Source: a bacterium (GTDB lineage: Bacteria; NPL-UPA2; JAUVJM01). From it: a DNA stretch of 27,047 bases. The notes below the pieces were generated by a model that did no database searches, was not told the DNA's origin, and saw only the letters and a program-made list of their open reading frames with translations. Positions 14,105 through 21,848 of this stretch are shown here, piece after piece. The stretch covers positions 1 to 27,047 of the forward strand of contig JAUVJM010000006.1 in NCBI GenBank assembly GCA_030596585.1, given 5' to 3'. Both the position numbers and the translations under genes were made by a program. Position 1 is the stretch's first letter. Each line of letters opens with the position of its first letter.

Positions 14105-15208
14105 TCACACAATTGCTTCTTCAGAATCCTTATCAAAGAAATGAACCTTAGTCATATCAAAAACGAATTCCAATTCCTGCCCCACAGAGGCCTGGGTGTG
14201 AGCATCGACCCTCCCGGTCAGCCTATTCAGACCGGTGTAGAGAGAGAGAAACGCTTCAGAGCCCGCCGAGTTAACTACCTCCACGCGAGCCTTGATTGTG
14301 TTCTCAGGAGGGGATTGCCCCACGAGCAGTCTGTCATAGATATCTTCCGGCCTTATTCCAAAGATTACTTCCTGATCGGCATAATCAGAAAGACGAGGGA
14401 CAATCTCATTCTCTACCCTCACATCAAACTTTCCCTCCCGAAAATACAGGTGGTCACCTTTTTTTACAACCTTGCCATCAGCGAAATTCATCGGAGGGCG
14501 GCCTATGAATCCGGCGACGAATTTGTTAGCCGGTTTCCCATAAAGATTGAGAGGACTGTCCACCTGCTGCACAATGCCATCCTTCATCACCGCAATCCTA
14601 TCTCCCACGGTCATCGCTTCCCTTTGGCTGCGAGTCACATATATCATCGTCGCCTGAAAACGTGTATGGAGTCTGGTGATTTCGGCCATCATCTGCTCTC
14701 TTGACCCTGTATCAAGATCGCCTAAAACTTCGTCAAGGAGGAGCACGCCCGGCTTACGCGCGATTGCTCTGCCGACAGCAACCCGAAGTTTCTGCGCGTT
14801 TGAGAGTTCCCCAGGTTTTCTATTGAGCAAATCATTGATACCCGCAATATCGCTTGCTTCGTTGACTCTGCTGTCAATCTCCCCTTTAGGAAACTTTCTG
14901 AGCCTGAGGGCAAAAGCCATGTTGTCGTAGACAGACATGCGGGGATAGAGAGCATAATTTTGAAACACCATAGCTGAGTCCCTATCCCTGGAGCAAATAT
15001 CATTGACAGGCTTACCGTCAATATATATCTCGCCTCCGCCTACATTTTCAAGACCGGCAATCATCCTGAGAATAGTGGACTTGCCGCATCCCGGGGGACC
15101 GGCAAGGACAAGAAATTCCTTATGTCCTACCTCAAGATCCACACTGTTGACGGCTTGCGTCCCGCCGGGGAAACCCCCGCTAACGTTTTTCAACTCAACT
15201 TTAGCCAT
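14105..15208 (-). CDS. ABC transporter ATP-binding protein, MalK/UgpC type, with altered catalytic motifs
   Basis: The 367-residue protein has the nucleotide-binding domain plus the C-terminal MalK-type OB-like regulatory domain (FGIRPEDIYDR near residue 288) found in carbohydrate importers. Walker A is GPPGCGKST (37-45), the Q-loop is Gln83 in MVFQNYALYP, and Walker B is GVLLLDE with Asp159 and the catalytic Glu160. Three motifs depart from the family: the signature is LSNAQ (135-139) instead of LSGGQ, the D-loop is GDLD after DEVL instead of DEPLSNLD, and the H-loop reads YVTRSQ, with Arg193 where nearly all members have the switch histidine (YVTHDQ). In a MalK homodimer both sites would carry these changes. 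The frame is intact. The permease upstream on the same strand is its natural partner. Weak or altered ATPase activity is inference. Confidence 0.88.
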   Translation of the reverse strand: MAKVELKNVSGGFPGGTQAVNSVDLEVGHKEFLVLAGPPGCGKSTILRMIAGLENVGGGEIYIDGKPVNDICSRDRDSAMVFQNYALYPRMSVYDNMAFALRLRKFPKGEIDSRVNEASDIAGINDLLNRKPGELSNAQKLRVAVGRAIARKPGVLLLDEVLGDLDTGSREQMMAEITRLHTRFQATMIYVTRSQREAMTVGDRIAVMKDGIVQQVDSPLNLYGKPANKFVAGFIGRPPMNFADGKVVKKGDHLYFREGKFDVRVENEIVPRLSDYADQEVIFGIRPEDIYDRLLVGQSPPENTIKARVEVVNSAGSEAFLSLYTGLNRLTGRVDAHTQASVGQELEFVFDMTKVHFFDKDSEEAIV

Positions 15209-15247
15209 TCTACTCTCTCAGTCTCTCAACAGAGAACAACCGCATCG

Positions 15248-15270
15248 TAACTACTCAAGCGGATAAACTG
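15248..15270. repeat. GTAACTACTCA(A/G)G(C/T)GGATA..CTGTA repeat, first copy
   Basis: GTAACTACTCAAGCGGATAA and then ACTGTA match the sequence at 16411-16436 with few changes. The GTAACTACTCAGG core also occurs inverted inside the permease gene at 15388-15398. The three copies bracket the permease gene. Confidence 0.6.
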
Positions 15271-15303
15271 TATGGGTCCAATATTTTGGTTCTCCTCCCA
15301 AAT

Positions 15304-15341
15304 ATGAATTCTGGATTGCCCGGTCAAGCCGGGCAATGACA
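15304..15341. repeat. Half copy of the TGTCATT dispersed element
   Basis: The sequence from TATGAATTCTGGATT to GCCGGGCAATGACA is identical to the right half of the element at 13997-14071 (14033-14071), including the TTGCCCGGTCAAGCCGGGCAA hairpin; the left hairpin is absent. It lies between the permease and ATPase genes, where the second permease gene of such importers is often found. Confidence 0.75.
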
Positions 15342-15355
15342 ATATCACCACATAT

Positions 15356-16225
15356 TCACACGCTCTTTATTCTGTATTCTGAATCCTGAGTAGTTACGCC
15401 GTATCTCCAGTTGAAGAAAATCACAACCAGAATCAGAACAAACAGGGACCGGGTCACGAAAACCGCATAACCCATCTTGAACCACTGGTGCGCGCTGCTA
15501 TACATACAAGCGGTGCCCCCTTCAGTCATTATGTAAGCCGCATGGAACCCGCCCTGAAACCCTGCAATCACGCTCAGTGTGAGAATAAAAAAGGTCGTTG
15601 GAATAAGCATGGGCCAGGTTACACTCCGGAATTTCTGCCATCCGCTGGCTCCATCCATTTCAGCCGTCTCATACAATTCCCTGTCTATCATCCGCAAACC
15701 TGCCAGATAGAGAGCCATACTGTAACCGCCTATACCTATCCAGAATCCAAGCAGTATTAGCGGTGGGTTCGCCCAGACAGTGCCTGATGCCAACGCCGGA
15801 CCTGCTCCCACTCTCCCAAGAAAACTGCCCAGTAAGCCCAGATGAGGTTCATAAATCCAGCGCCATAGCAAGTGTATCGAAACGGCAGTGGTAATGGCAG
15901 GTACCAGATACAGAACTTTGTAGAAAACGGTACCCCTAAGTTTCCGGTCTAACACCAGAACCAGTCCGAGCGACAGGAAAATCGCCGCGGGAATACCCAT
16001 CAGCAGAAATGAAGTGTTTCCTGCGTGTTCCCAGAAGGCGATGTCCCTCATTGACCTGACGCCAACCCACTCAGGCTGACTCGCAGCATCCCAGTCAAAG
16101 AAACCGAGAAGAAACGAAACGAGAACCGCCAGTGACGTAAGGACAAAAAACCCCAACAAATTCGGGAGAAGGAAAAAGTATCCGGCAAAACCGCCGCATG
16201 TTTTTGAATTTCTGAACGTATTCAT
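15356..16225 (-). CDS. ABC sugar transporter permease, MalF/UgpA type
   Basis: A 289-residue inner-membrane protein with six predicted helices (about 13-42, 70-92, 104-124, 151-175, 207-228 and 250-270). The cytoplasmic EAA loop reads ETAEMDGASGWQKFRSVTWP (185-204), the coupling site for the ATPase, with Trp-Pro where Leu-Pro is usual. The substrate class (sugars or glycerol phosphate) is inferred from the family. No second permease (MalG-like) and no solute-binding protein lie in the window, so the importer is incomplete here. The C-terminus TTQDSEYRIKSV is encoded by repeat-like DNA (GTAACTACTCAGGATTCAGA), so the native end may have been replaced. The leader before the ATG is short, about eight bases from the predicted promoter. 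Confidence 0.88.
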   Translation of the reverse strand: MNTFRNSKTCGGFAGYFFLLPNLLGFFVLTSLAVLVSFLLGFFDWDAASQPEWVGVRSMRDIAFWEHAGNTSFLLMGIPAAIFLSLGLVLVLDRKLRGTVFYKVLYLVPAITTAVSIHLLWRWIYEPHLGLLGSFLGRVGAGPALASGTVWANPPLILLGFWIGIGGYSMALYLAGLRMIDRELYETAEMDGASGWQKFRSVTWPMLIPTTFFILTLSVIAGFQGGFHAAYIMTEGGTACMYSSAHQWFKMGYAVFVTRSLFVLILVVIFFNWRYGVTTQDSEYRIKSV

Positions 16226-16239
16226 ATCTCAACCCGCAG

Positions 16240-16268
16240 ATAATACCACATACGCTAAACCAACTCAA
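16240..16268 (-). promoter_or_regulatory. Sigma-70-type promoter for the permease/ATPase pair, extended -10
   Basis: On the minus strand, TTGAGT (16268-16263), a 17-base spacer and TATTAT (16245-16240), with TGG just before the -10 (TGn type). Transcription would start near 16233, only about eight bases before the permease ATG, so the mRNA would be nearly leaderless. Confidence 0.62.
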
Positions 16269-16294
16269 TGCTTTTTACGTGGATTTCTGACTGA

Positions 16295-16391
16295 GGGCTT
16301 GCGCAAGCACTAAGTCACATTGCCCTCGTCGCGCCTTGCACTGACCTCAAATCTGGGACTCCAAATGTCAATCTTATTCTTGCACAAGCCC
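16295..16391. repeat. Inverted repeat GGGCTTGCGCAAG...CTTGCACAAGCCC
   Basis: A 13-nt inverted repeat with one mismatch (16295-16307 and 16379-16391) encloses 71 bases. Each arm is itself partly palindromic (CTTGCGCAAG). The right arm overlaps the -35 of the predicted promoter at 16380-16408. Together with the next element it makes up most of the 368-base gap 16226-16593; no gene is seen there. Confidence 0.6.
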
Positions 16392-16408
16392 TAAAGCAAC
16401 GATATAAT
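16380..16408 (+). promoter_or_regulatory. Candidate promoter for the O-antigen ligase gene
   Basis: TTGCAC at 16380-16385, a 17-base spacer and a perfect TATAAT at 16403-16408. The -35 lies in the right arm of one repeat, and the start (near 16415) would fall at the left end of the next repeat, giving a structured leader of about 180 nt before the TTG start at 16594. The -35 is weak (TTG only). Confidence 0.5.
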
Positions 16409-16410
16409 TT

Positions 16411-16576
16411 GTAACTACTCAGGTGGATAGGCTGTAGGCGTTTAGACTGTAGGTCGGATCGGGCTATGCCAGTTGTTAATGCTTTCCAGGGATATTGCAT
16501 GCTGAAAAGCGCCTGAAACACAAGATTTTTCTGTTTTTCCTGACAGCCTTCAGCCTACAGTCTAAACAACCTGAGT
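16411..16576. repeat. Repeat element with ACTCAGGT/ACCTGAGT ends and TTTAGACTGTAGG arms
   Basis: The outer inverted ends are ACTCAGGT (16416-16423) and ACCTGAGT (16569-16576). A perfect 13-nt inner pair is TTTAGACTGTAGG (16441-16453) with CCTACAGTCTAAA (16554-16566). GGCTGTAGGC-like units recur inside. The left end, with GTAACTACTCAGG, matches the copies at 15248 and 15388. It is probably a MITE-like or dispersed element in the leader of the O-antigen ligase gene. Confidence 0.62.
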
Positions 16577-16593
16577 CATCGTGAGGAAATACT

Positions 16594-18453
16594 TTGAGCA
16601 ATAAAAAAATACAGGCAGTCCTTCTCGTCCTCACATTTCTGACTCCACTGATATTCACATTCAGAGCAACAACCTACAACATCCCCAAGATTGCCACTGT
16701 TGAGATTCTTGCCTTTTTTGCCTTTGTCCTGTGGCTGGTGAACGTCAGCTTCACCAGACAGCTTCGCGTCGTAAATTCTCCTCTCAACCTGCCCATCCTC
16801 GCGTTTCTCATCTGGGAAGCAGCTTCCGCGTTCTGGGCAGCAAACAGTTTCGAAGCAATGGAGGCAGTATTCTTCCATATAGCCCTCATCACCATATACT
16901 TCATGGCACTCAACAACACCGGGAACGCGAGAGCTTTTGTAACCGTTATGATAACTGCCGCCGGCATCGTGTCAATATACGGAATCCTGCAGTATCTCGG
17001 GATAGATTTCACCACACCGAAATCCACCCCGCTTGTCTCCACTCTCGGAAACGTCAACTTTGCGGGGGAATATCTGGCAATGATCATACCGCTGAGCGCG
17101 GCAATGCTATTCTACTCAAAAGGCAAAACTTCAAAGATAGCATTCGGCACAGCAACCGCACTTATGTTGACCCACCTCCTGCTGACAAAATCAAGAGGAG
17201 CCTGGGTAGGGCTGGCAAGTGCAGGGCTAATTATGGTTTTCATAAACCCGGCTAAGAAAGAATATTTGAAACTCCTCCTTTATCTCGCTCTCATCATGAT
17301 CGTGGCTTTTTCCATCATCTACGCAATTTCAGGAGGCAGAGGACTTTCGTCGATAAAAGAGGAAGCTATATCTGTCCTTAATGTACGTCAGTCGAGCATC
17401 CTTTTCCGTTTCCTTACATGGAAAAGTGCATTAAGAATGATTAGGGAAAACCCTCTCACGGGTGCAGGAGCAGGAAACTTCAAAATCATCTATCCGCTTT
17501 ACAGAAGCTCCGAAGAATGGCATATCTCAGGAATCAATACAAGGGTAGCGGAAGCACATAATGACTACCTCCAGATAGCTTCTGAGCTGGGCTTGATTGG
17601 GCTTGGAATCTTCATCTGGCTTCTGGTAAGCGCGCTTCGAATATTCAAAAAACTCCTCAAAACCGAGTCAATCCTGATAATAGGACTTCTGGCAAGCGTA
17701 GTAAGCATGTTAATTTCCGCCATATTCGAGTTCCCGTTCCATAACCCGGCCACTGCCCTCACCTTCTGGATGATTCTTGGAATAACCGGAGCCCTCTGCT
17801 TCAAAGCGGTGCCTGCAAGTCAACCCCTGCAGAAAAAATCCAGAATGTTACTGGCAGGAGCGGCAATACTGATAGGCATTGCCCCGCTTTACACTGCGCG
17901 GGCAGCCCTCAGCGACTTTCATCTGAGAAAGGTAATGACTTACCAGAACAGAAAGCTGTGGGACAAAACAATTGATGAATGCGAGAAATCTATCAATGCC
18001 TACTACCCGAACACACAAGCTCACATTTTCTTGGCAAGGGCACTTCTGGAAAAAGAGGAGACAGAGAAAGCTTTTGTGGAGTTAAGAACGATACTGCACC
18101 TTCATCCCAACGACCCCTGGGCACACAGATGCCTCGGGAAAATTTACCTCAAGCTCAACCAGTTTGACTCTGCAATATCTTCTTTAAGCAAAGCCGCCGA
18201 GCTGAATCCCGCATATCTCAACAGCCTCGGAGCGGCTTACACGAAAAAGGGCATGCTGGATGAAGCCATGTCAAGTTTTCAGAAAGCTATTGCTACGGAA
18301 TGGGATGATGAATTAACATATACCTACATTGGAATCATTTACGAGAAAAAGGGAAACCCGGACAAAGCCGTGAAGATGTACGAAAAAGCCCTGCAAATCA
18401 ACCCGGATTACGAACACGCCCGCACAAGACTGGCAGGCATTAAGACCGATTAG
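16594..18453 (+). CDS. O-antigen ligase/Wzy-like membrane protein with C-terminal TPR domain
   Basis: A 619-residue inner-membrane protein with about 12 hydrophobic segments over residues 5-430, then TPRs from about 450 to the end. The block EAHNDYLQIASELGLIGLGI (about 319-338) in the large periplasmic-loop region is the hallmark of the O-antigen ligase/polymerase (Wzy_C, WaaL) superfamily, whose members join or polymerise lipid-linked glycans. The TPRs read TQAHIFLARALLEKEETEKAF, PWAHRCLGKIYLKLNQFDSAI, NSLGAAYTKKGMLDEAMSSF and TYIGIIYEKKGNPDKAVKMY, as in PglL-like and other TPR-tailed ligases. The start is TTG 16594, with GAGG at 16583-16586. The gene ends inside the converging 18440 gene (14-base overlap). 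Ligase, polymerase and protein O-glycosylase cannot be told apart from sequence alone. Confidence 0.85.
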   Translation: MSNKKIQAVLLVLTFLTPLIFTFRATTYNIPKIATVEILAFFAFVLWLVNVSFTRQLRVVNSPLNLPILAFLIWEAASAFWAANSFEAMEAVFFHIALITIYFMALNNTGNARAFVTVMITAAGIVSIYGILQYLGIDFTTPKSTPLVSTLGNVNFAGEYLAMIIPLSAAMLFYSKGKTSKIAFGTATALMLTHLLLTKSRGAWVGLASAGLIMVFINPAKKEYLKLLLYLALIMIVAFSIIYAISGGRGLSSIKEEAISVLNVRQSSILFRFLTWKSALRMIRENPLTGAGAGNFKIIYPLYRSSEEWHISGINTRVAEAHNDYLQIASELGLIGLGIFIWLLVSALRIFKKLLKTESILIIGLLASVVSMLISAIFEFPFHNPATALTFWMILGITGALCFKAVPASQPLQKKSRMLLAGAAILIGIAPLYTARAALSDFHLRKVMTYQNRKLWDKTIDECEKSINAYYPNTQAHIFLARALLEKEETEKAFVELRTILHLHPNDPWAHRCLGKIYLKLNQFDSAISSLSKAAELNPAYLNSLGAAYTKKGMLDEAMSSFQKAIATEWDDELTYTYIGIIYEKKGNPDKAVKMYEKALQINPDYEHARTRLAGIKTD

Positions 18454-19660
18454 AATCGTTGTTCGCCTTCAGAAGCTCCGAAAGCGCCATACACATCCAT
18501 GCTTGATTCCAACGCATAAGATTGAATTTTCTCGTAAAAAGAACCCCCTTCTGATAATAGAAATACCCCGACTCCTTGTTGAACACATTCTCAACCGCCC
18601 ACTTTGCAATCTTCAGAGACAACTCCAAATATTCAGGTTTAAGAGAAGCTGCCCTTGAAAACGTAATGATTCCCTGAGCCGCTCCGTGAATATCCAACGG
18701 GTATGTCCTGTCCCACATATAGCGAGGAGCTCCATCAGGCACGAAGAGACGCTGCTCATAGAAACTCAGCCCGCTCCAATAGCGGTGCATGAAACTGTCA
18801 TCGCCGGAATACCGCGAATAGAATAAGATGGAATCGAGAATGAAACCCGTATGATAGTTGTCATGGCTCTTTGTCGTTCTTTCCCCCGGAGGGTGCGTAT
18901 AATGCCACGCGCCATAGTCTGTCTGCTTGTCAGCAACATACGCAATCAGTCGTCTCGCTTCGCTTCGCAAATGATTATCCCCGGTTATCGAAAAAACGCG
19001 GGCAAGGAAAGCTCCAACCAGAGCACTGACATCCATCACTACCCACTTGACCTCTTCACTTGGAACATAGCTTACACATTTCATATCCGGCGAATCAAAC
19101 AGAACTTTGGGAGAATTGAGCAGGAAATCCGTCAGTTTCCGGGCCGCATCAAGATATTTCTCATTACCCGTAACCTCGTAAGCATCAAGAATAGCCTGAC
19201 CCACAAAACATGAGACAACCCTGTTCGGAGTGCTTCGGTCTGCAAAAAAACCTACATCCTGCCAGGGCATGTTATAACCCCAGGCAAGTTTACCAAAACT
19301 TCTCTCTACGCTGTTGTCAAAGAGCCAGGAAAGAAGAGTTTCTGCCTCATCTCTGTGCGTGGGATCTCCGGTCAGTGAGTAGAGATTAAGATAAGCTGAA
19401 GAGAAAAGCGCCATGCCCTTGGGGTTTCGTGCTTTCCTGACACCAATGAAGGGTCTCAAGTTGAGCGGCATCCGCATCAAGAACTGACTTGCTACAAGAC
19501 GAAGCAAAGGGTTGCCAAAAGTCAGGCGAAGAACAAGAGGGCTATTGAGAGCGTCGTACTTGCTGTAGCCAACATACTTTTTTGCCCTCGCCCAGTGAAG
19601 AGCTTTCAACAGTACGTCACGAATATTCTCAATGGCAGGCTCTATGTTCCGCGTATTCAT
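18440..19660 (-). CDS. Putative alpha/alpha-toroid polysaccharide-processing protein (VpsJ-like)
   Basis: About 406 residues, helix-rich throughout, with repeated aromatic and Gly motifs typical of (alpha/alpha)6-toroid enzymes: YVGYSKYDALNSPL, NPKGMALFSSAYLNLYSLTG, LAWGYNMPWQDVGFF, CFVGQAILDAYEVTGNEKYL, YGAWHYTHPPGE, SHDNYHTGFILDSILFYS and NLMRWNQAWMCMALSELL. Such proteins sit in capsule and exopolysaccharide loci and are sometimes labelled VpsJ; glycoside hydrolase, lyase or epimerase activity is possible, but no catalytic residue can be assigned. I place the start at ATG 19660, two bases after the TGA of the DUF354 gene; ATG 19681 inside that gene is the alternative. No good Shine-Dalgarno precedes either, so coupling is likely. 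It is the last gene of a three-gene operon. Confidence 0.68.
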   Translation of the reverse strand: MNTRNIEPAIENIRDVLLKALHWARAKKYVGYSKYDALNSPLVLRLTFGNPLLRLVASQFLMRMPLNLRPFIGVRKARNPKGMALFSSAYLNLYSLTGDPTHRDEAETLLSWLFDNSVERSFGKLAWGYNMPWQDVGFFADRSTPNRVVSCFVGQAILDAYEVTGNEKYLDAARKLTDFLLNSPKVLFDSPDMKCVSYVPSEEVKWVVMDVSALVGAFLARVFSITGDNHLRSEARRLIAYVADKQTDYGAWHYTHPPGERTTKSHDNYHTGFILDSILFYSRYSGDDSFMHRYWSGLSFYEQRLFVPDGAPRYMWDRTYPLDIHGAAQGIITFSRAASLKPEYLELSLKIAKWAVENVFNKESGYFYYQKGVLFTRKFNLMRWNQAWMCMALSELLKANNDSNRS

Positions 19661-19662
19661 AA

Positions 19663-20703
19663 TCACTGTCCGGCAAGGCATTTCCCACGCAAAAAATCAT
19701 CCACAAGTCCTATTACAAAAGCCGTAACATCTATCTTATCCGCAAGCATCCTGACACGCCTTCTCCGCCAGATATCCCTATCATCAATACGTAGTATTTC
19801 CTCCACCTTGCGCAGTACACTTGCACCATCTCTGTAACAAAAAGCAAGTCCATAACTGTTTTCCAGTTCTTCAACGTAGCTGCGCGGCAGAGTATTTACA
19901 AAAACAGAAGGAGTCCCGAGAACCGCCGCTTCTGAAGCCAATGTAGCCCCCTCTCCCACGTACATTCTGGCAAAGTAAAGAAGATGATGAATTTTCTCCG
20001 GACCGACCGGCATCCGATAAGGGTAGAATTCGGGGGGCATAGATCCTTCTGAAGAAACAAAAACCGGCCCCTTTTCGCTGAGCAATCTCAGAAGTTCGAG
20101 TTTCTCAGTACCCCGAAAGCCCTTCTGCCCAACATCATGCAATGTATCCCAGGATATAAATCTCACTACAAAGAAATCCTCACCGGGTGAAAGCCCTGCT
20201 TCCGACAGTACAGCCGGGTCAGGTGAGAACCTGTTTGGATGGAGATATGCCAGCTCGTGATAACCGGCGTATCGCATCTGTTTCTTCCCAAGATTCTTCT
20301 TGAAACAAGTCGGTGTGCATATGAGTGAAGCAAAAGGATGGGCAATTCTGTGTGCAACGTGCTGAAAATCGCTATCAGTAAATATAATGGAAGGAACTCC
20401 CAGGATACGAGCAGTCTGTGCATATACTCCCATAAGACTTAAGACAACATCCGGTTTGAAAGAAGATATCTCCTTCGCAACTTTTATTTGTCTCAACGTG
20501 AATTCCATCACAGACCCAACAATCCCGTAGCGGTGGCGCGTGATTGCCCGCACAGAAAGCCCAACTGCACCGGCAAGTTGCTGCATGATACCTCGTTCAC
20601 GCCCGGCTATGAATACCCTGTCCCCGCGCGCCAACCAGATTTTAACAGCATTTTTGAAAAAGTGAATATGCGCCGGATGATGCACCTCAATGAAGATCTT
20701 CAC
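19663..20703 (-). CDS. DUF354 family glycosyltransferase-like protein
   Basis: The 346-residue protein has a GT-B-like fold. The N-terminus MKIFIEVHHPAHIHFFKNAV is the DUF354 signature (MKIWID..HPAHVHFFK in relatives), followed by RGDRVFIAGRERGIMQQL and FKPDVVLSLMGVYAQ. IIFTDSDFQHVAHRIAHPFA and YVGEGATLASEAAVLGTPSVFV match the family's nucleotide-sugar-side blocks. DUF354 proteins are related to UDP-GlcNAc 2-epimerases and MurG-like transferases and are common in archaeal and bacterial surface-glycan loci; the substrate is unknown. Its start overlaps the end of the upstream membrane-protein gene by 17 bases, and the downstream gene follows at two bases, so the three form a tight operon. Confidence 0.84.
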   Translation of the reverse strand: MKIFIEVHHPAHIHFFKNAVKIWLARGDRVFIAGRERGIMQQLAGAVGLSVRAITRHRYGIVGSVMEFTLRQIKVAKEISSFKPDVVLSLMGVYAQTARILGVPSIIFTDSDFQHVAHRIAHPFASLICTPTCFKKNLGKKQMRYAGYHELAYLHPNRFSPDPAVLSEAGLSPGEDFFVVRFISWDTLHDVGQKGFRGTEKLELLRLLSEKGPVFVSSEGSMPPEFYPYRMPVGPEKIHHLLYFARMYVGEGATLASEAAVLGTPSVFVNTLPRSYVEELENSYGLAFCYRDGASVLRKVEEILRIDDRDIWRRRRVRMLADKIDVTAFVIGLVDDFLRGKCLAGQ

Positions 20704-21694
20704 CCTCGCGGACCTCCCTTATCAGCCTATCAGCAATTTCCCCTTCCGGAGACGTGAGCCCCTTCTTTCTATCCAACCCTATCAACTTCCAAGCAATAAC
20801 ACCTGTTAAAAATTCAACCAGTGTTATGACTGCTCTGGACAATACAGCAAATGCCATCGCTACCTCAAGCGGAATCTGTAATCTTAGAAGGGAAACCATT
20901 ACTCCTTCCCTCACTACCAAACCGGCAGGTGCGAAAATCGCAATAAGCCCAACGGCAAATGATATGGAGAAAATACCCGTTATTGAAATAATGCTAATGC
21001 CGCTCTCGTAAAACGAGCGAAGGAGAAACCATAACGCAAAGCCTCCGCCAATTCCCTGAAACATATATAATGAGAGCACGACCAGCGCGGAACGGTAACG
21101 GTAAGTTACGCATAGAGGGCTCCTCTTCAACAGTCTGAGGAAAAAATTTGCCGTGGGCAGCAATATCCTTGGGTGTACACTTGCAAGACCTACCGGAACC
21201 AGGATCCACAATGCAGCAAACCTGCCTGCATACTCTCCTCTTCCGGAAAACACGAGACTCACAAGAAAAAGAATCACAGCCGATATCAGGTAGAAAGCGT
21301 TGTCAAGAATAACACTGACAACACCTCTTTTCCGGGATATTCCAATATCATTGAGCATTTCTACAAAGACTATATGTCCGATGGCTTTTCCGGGAACGTA
21401 TCTTGCGAGCTGGGAAAGACCGTTTATGTAAAAGCACTGTCCCAGTTTTACCTTAGCACCCAACAAGCCAAGAAGCAGCTTCCAAGAAAAAGACCTGATT
21501 AGCTGGATAGGGATGAATGAGAGAAAACAAGCCAGTAAGAGCCAGCCATTAAATCTCCAGGGGAGATTTACCACTTCTGACCATTGGTTGACCATATGGT
21601 ATGTAACAAAGCCCAGCACTATTCCCACAAACGCAGTCAGGAAAAGCTTGTTACTACGCAATCGTGTCAGGATATCCAGGATGTTGCGTGTCAC
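20687..21694 (-). CDS. Lysylphosphatidylglycerol-synthase-TM/AglD-type membrane protein
   Basis: A 335-residue polytopic protein with about eight helices and the UPF0104 hallmarks YINGLSQLARYVPGKAIGHI (about 90-110) and IFAPAGLVVREGVMVSLLRL near the end. This family includes the MprF flippase domain and AglD; members near glycosyltransferases may move lipid-linked sugars across the membrane, which is inference. I place the start at GTG 21694 rather than GTG 21712: AGGAG lies eight bases before 21694, and the predicted transcription start is near 21711, which would leave GTG 21712 without a leader. It leads a three-gene operon and overlaps the next gene by 17 bases. Confidence 0.84.
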   Translation of the reverse strand: MTRNILDILTRLRSNKLFLTAFVGIVLGFVTYHMVNQWSEVVNLPWRFNGWLLLACFLSFIPIQLIRSFSWKLLLGLLGAKVKLGQCFYINGLSQLARYVPGKAIGHIVFVEMLNDIGISRKRGVVSVILDNAFYLISAVILFLVSLVFSGRGEYAGRFAALWILVPVGLASVHPRILLPTANFFLRLLKRSPLCVTYRYRSALVVLSLYMFQGIGGGFALWFLLRSFYESGISIISITGIFSISFAVGLIAIFAPAGLVVREGVMVSLLRLQIPLEVAMAFAVLSRAVITLVEFLTGVIAWKLIGLDRKKGLTSPEGEIADRLIREVREGEDLH

Positions 21695-21717
21695 AGCCAA
21701 TACTCCTCTCACTCAAG

Positions 21718-21747
21718 ATTATAAACTCAGCACAGCCACTGTAGCAA
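21718..21747 (-). promoter_or_regulatory. Promoter for the minus-strand glycan operon
   Basis: On the minus strand, TTGCTA (21747-21742), an 18-base spacer and a perfect TATAAT (21723-21718). Transcription would begin near 21711, giving a leader of about 17 nt to GTG 21694. It is divergent from the promoter at 21798-21826. Confidence 0.6.
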
Positions 21748-21797
21748 GCTCAAACGCTCTTCTAAATAATCCTGTCGCGAACTGCCCTGAATTTCAT

Positions 21798-21826
21798 TTT
21801 GCAGAACCAGTTTATTCTGATATAAT
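21798..21826 (+). promoter_or_regulatory. Extended -10 promoter for the methyltransferase/radical SAM operon
   Basis: TTTGCA at 21798-21803, a 17-base spacer and a perfect TATAAT at 21821-21826, preceded by TG at 21818-21819 (TGaTATAAT). Transcription would start near 21833, about 29 bases before the ATG at 21862. With the minus-strand promoter it forms a compact divergent control region. Confidence 0.72.
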
Positions 21827-21848
21827 GTGAGTTAGGCAGATAGGACGG

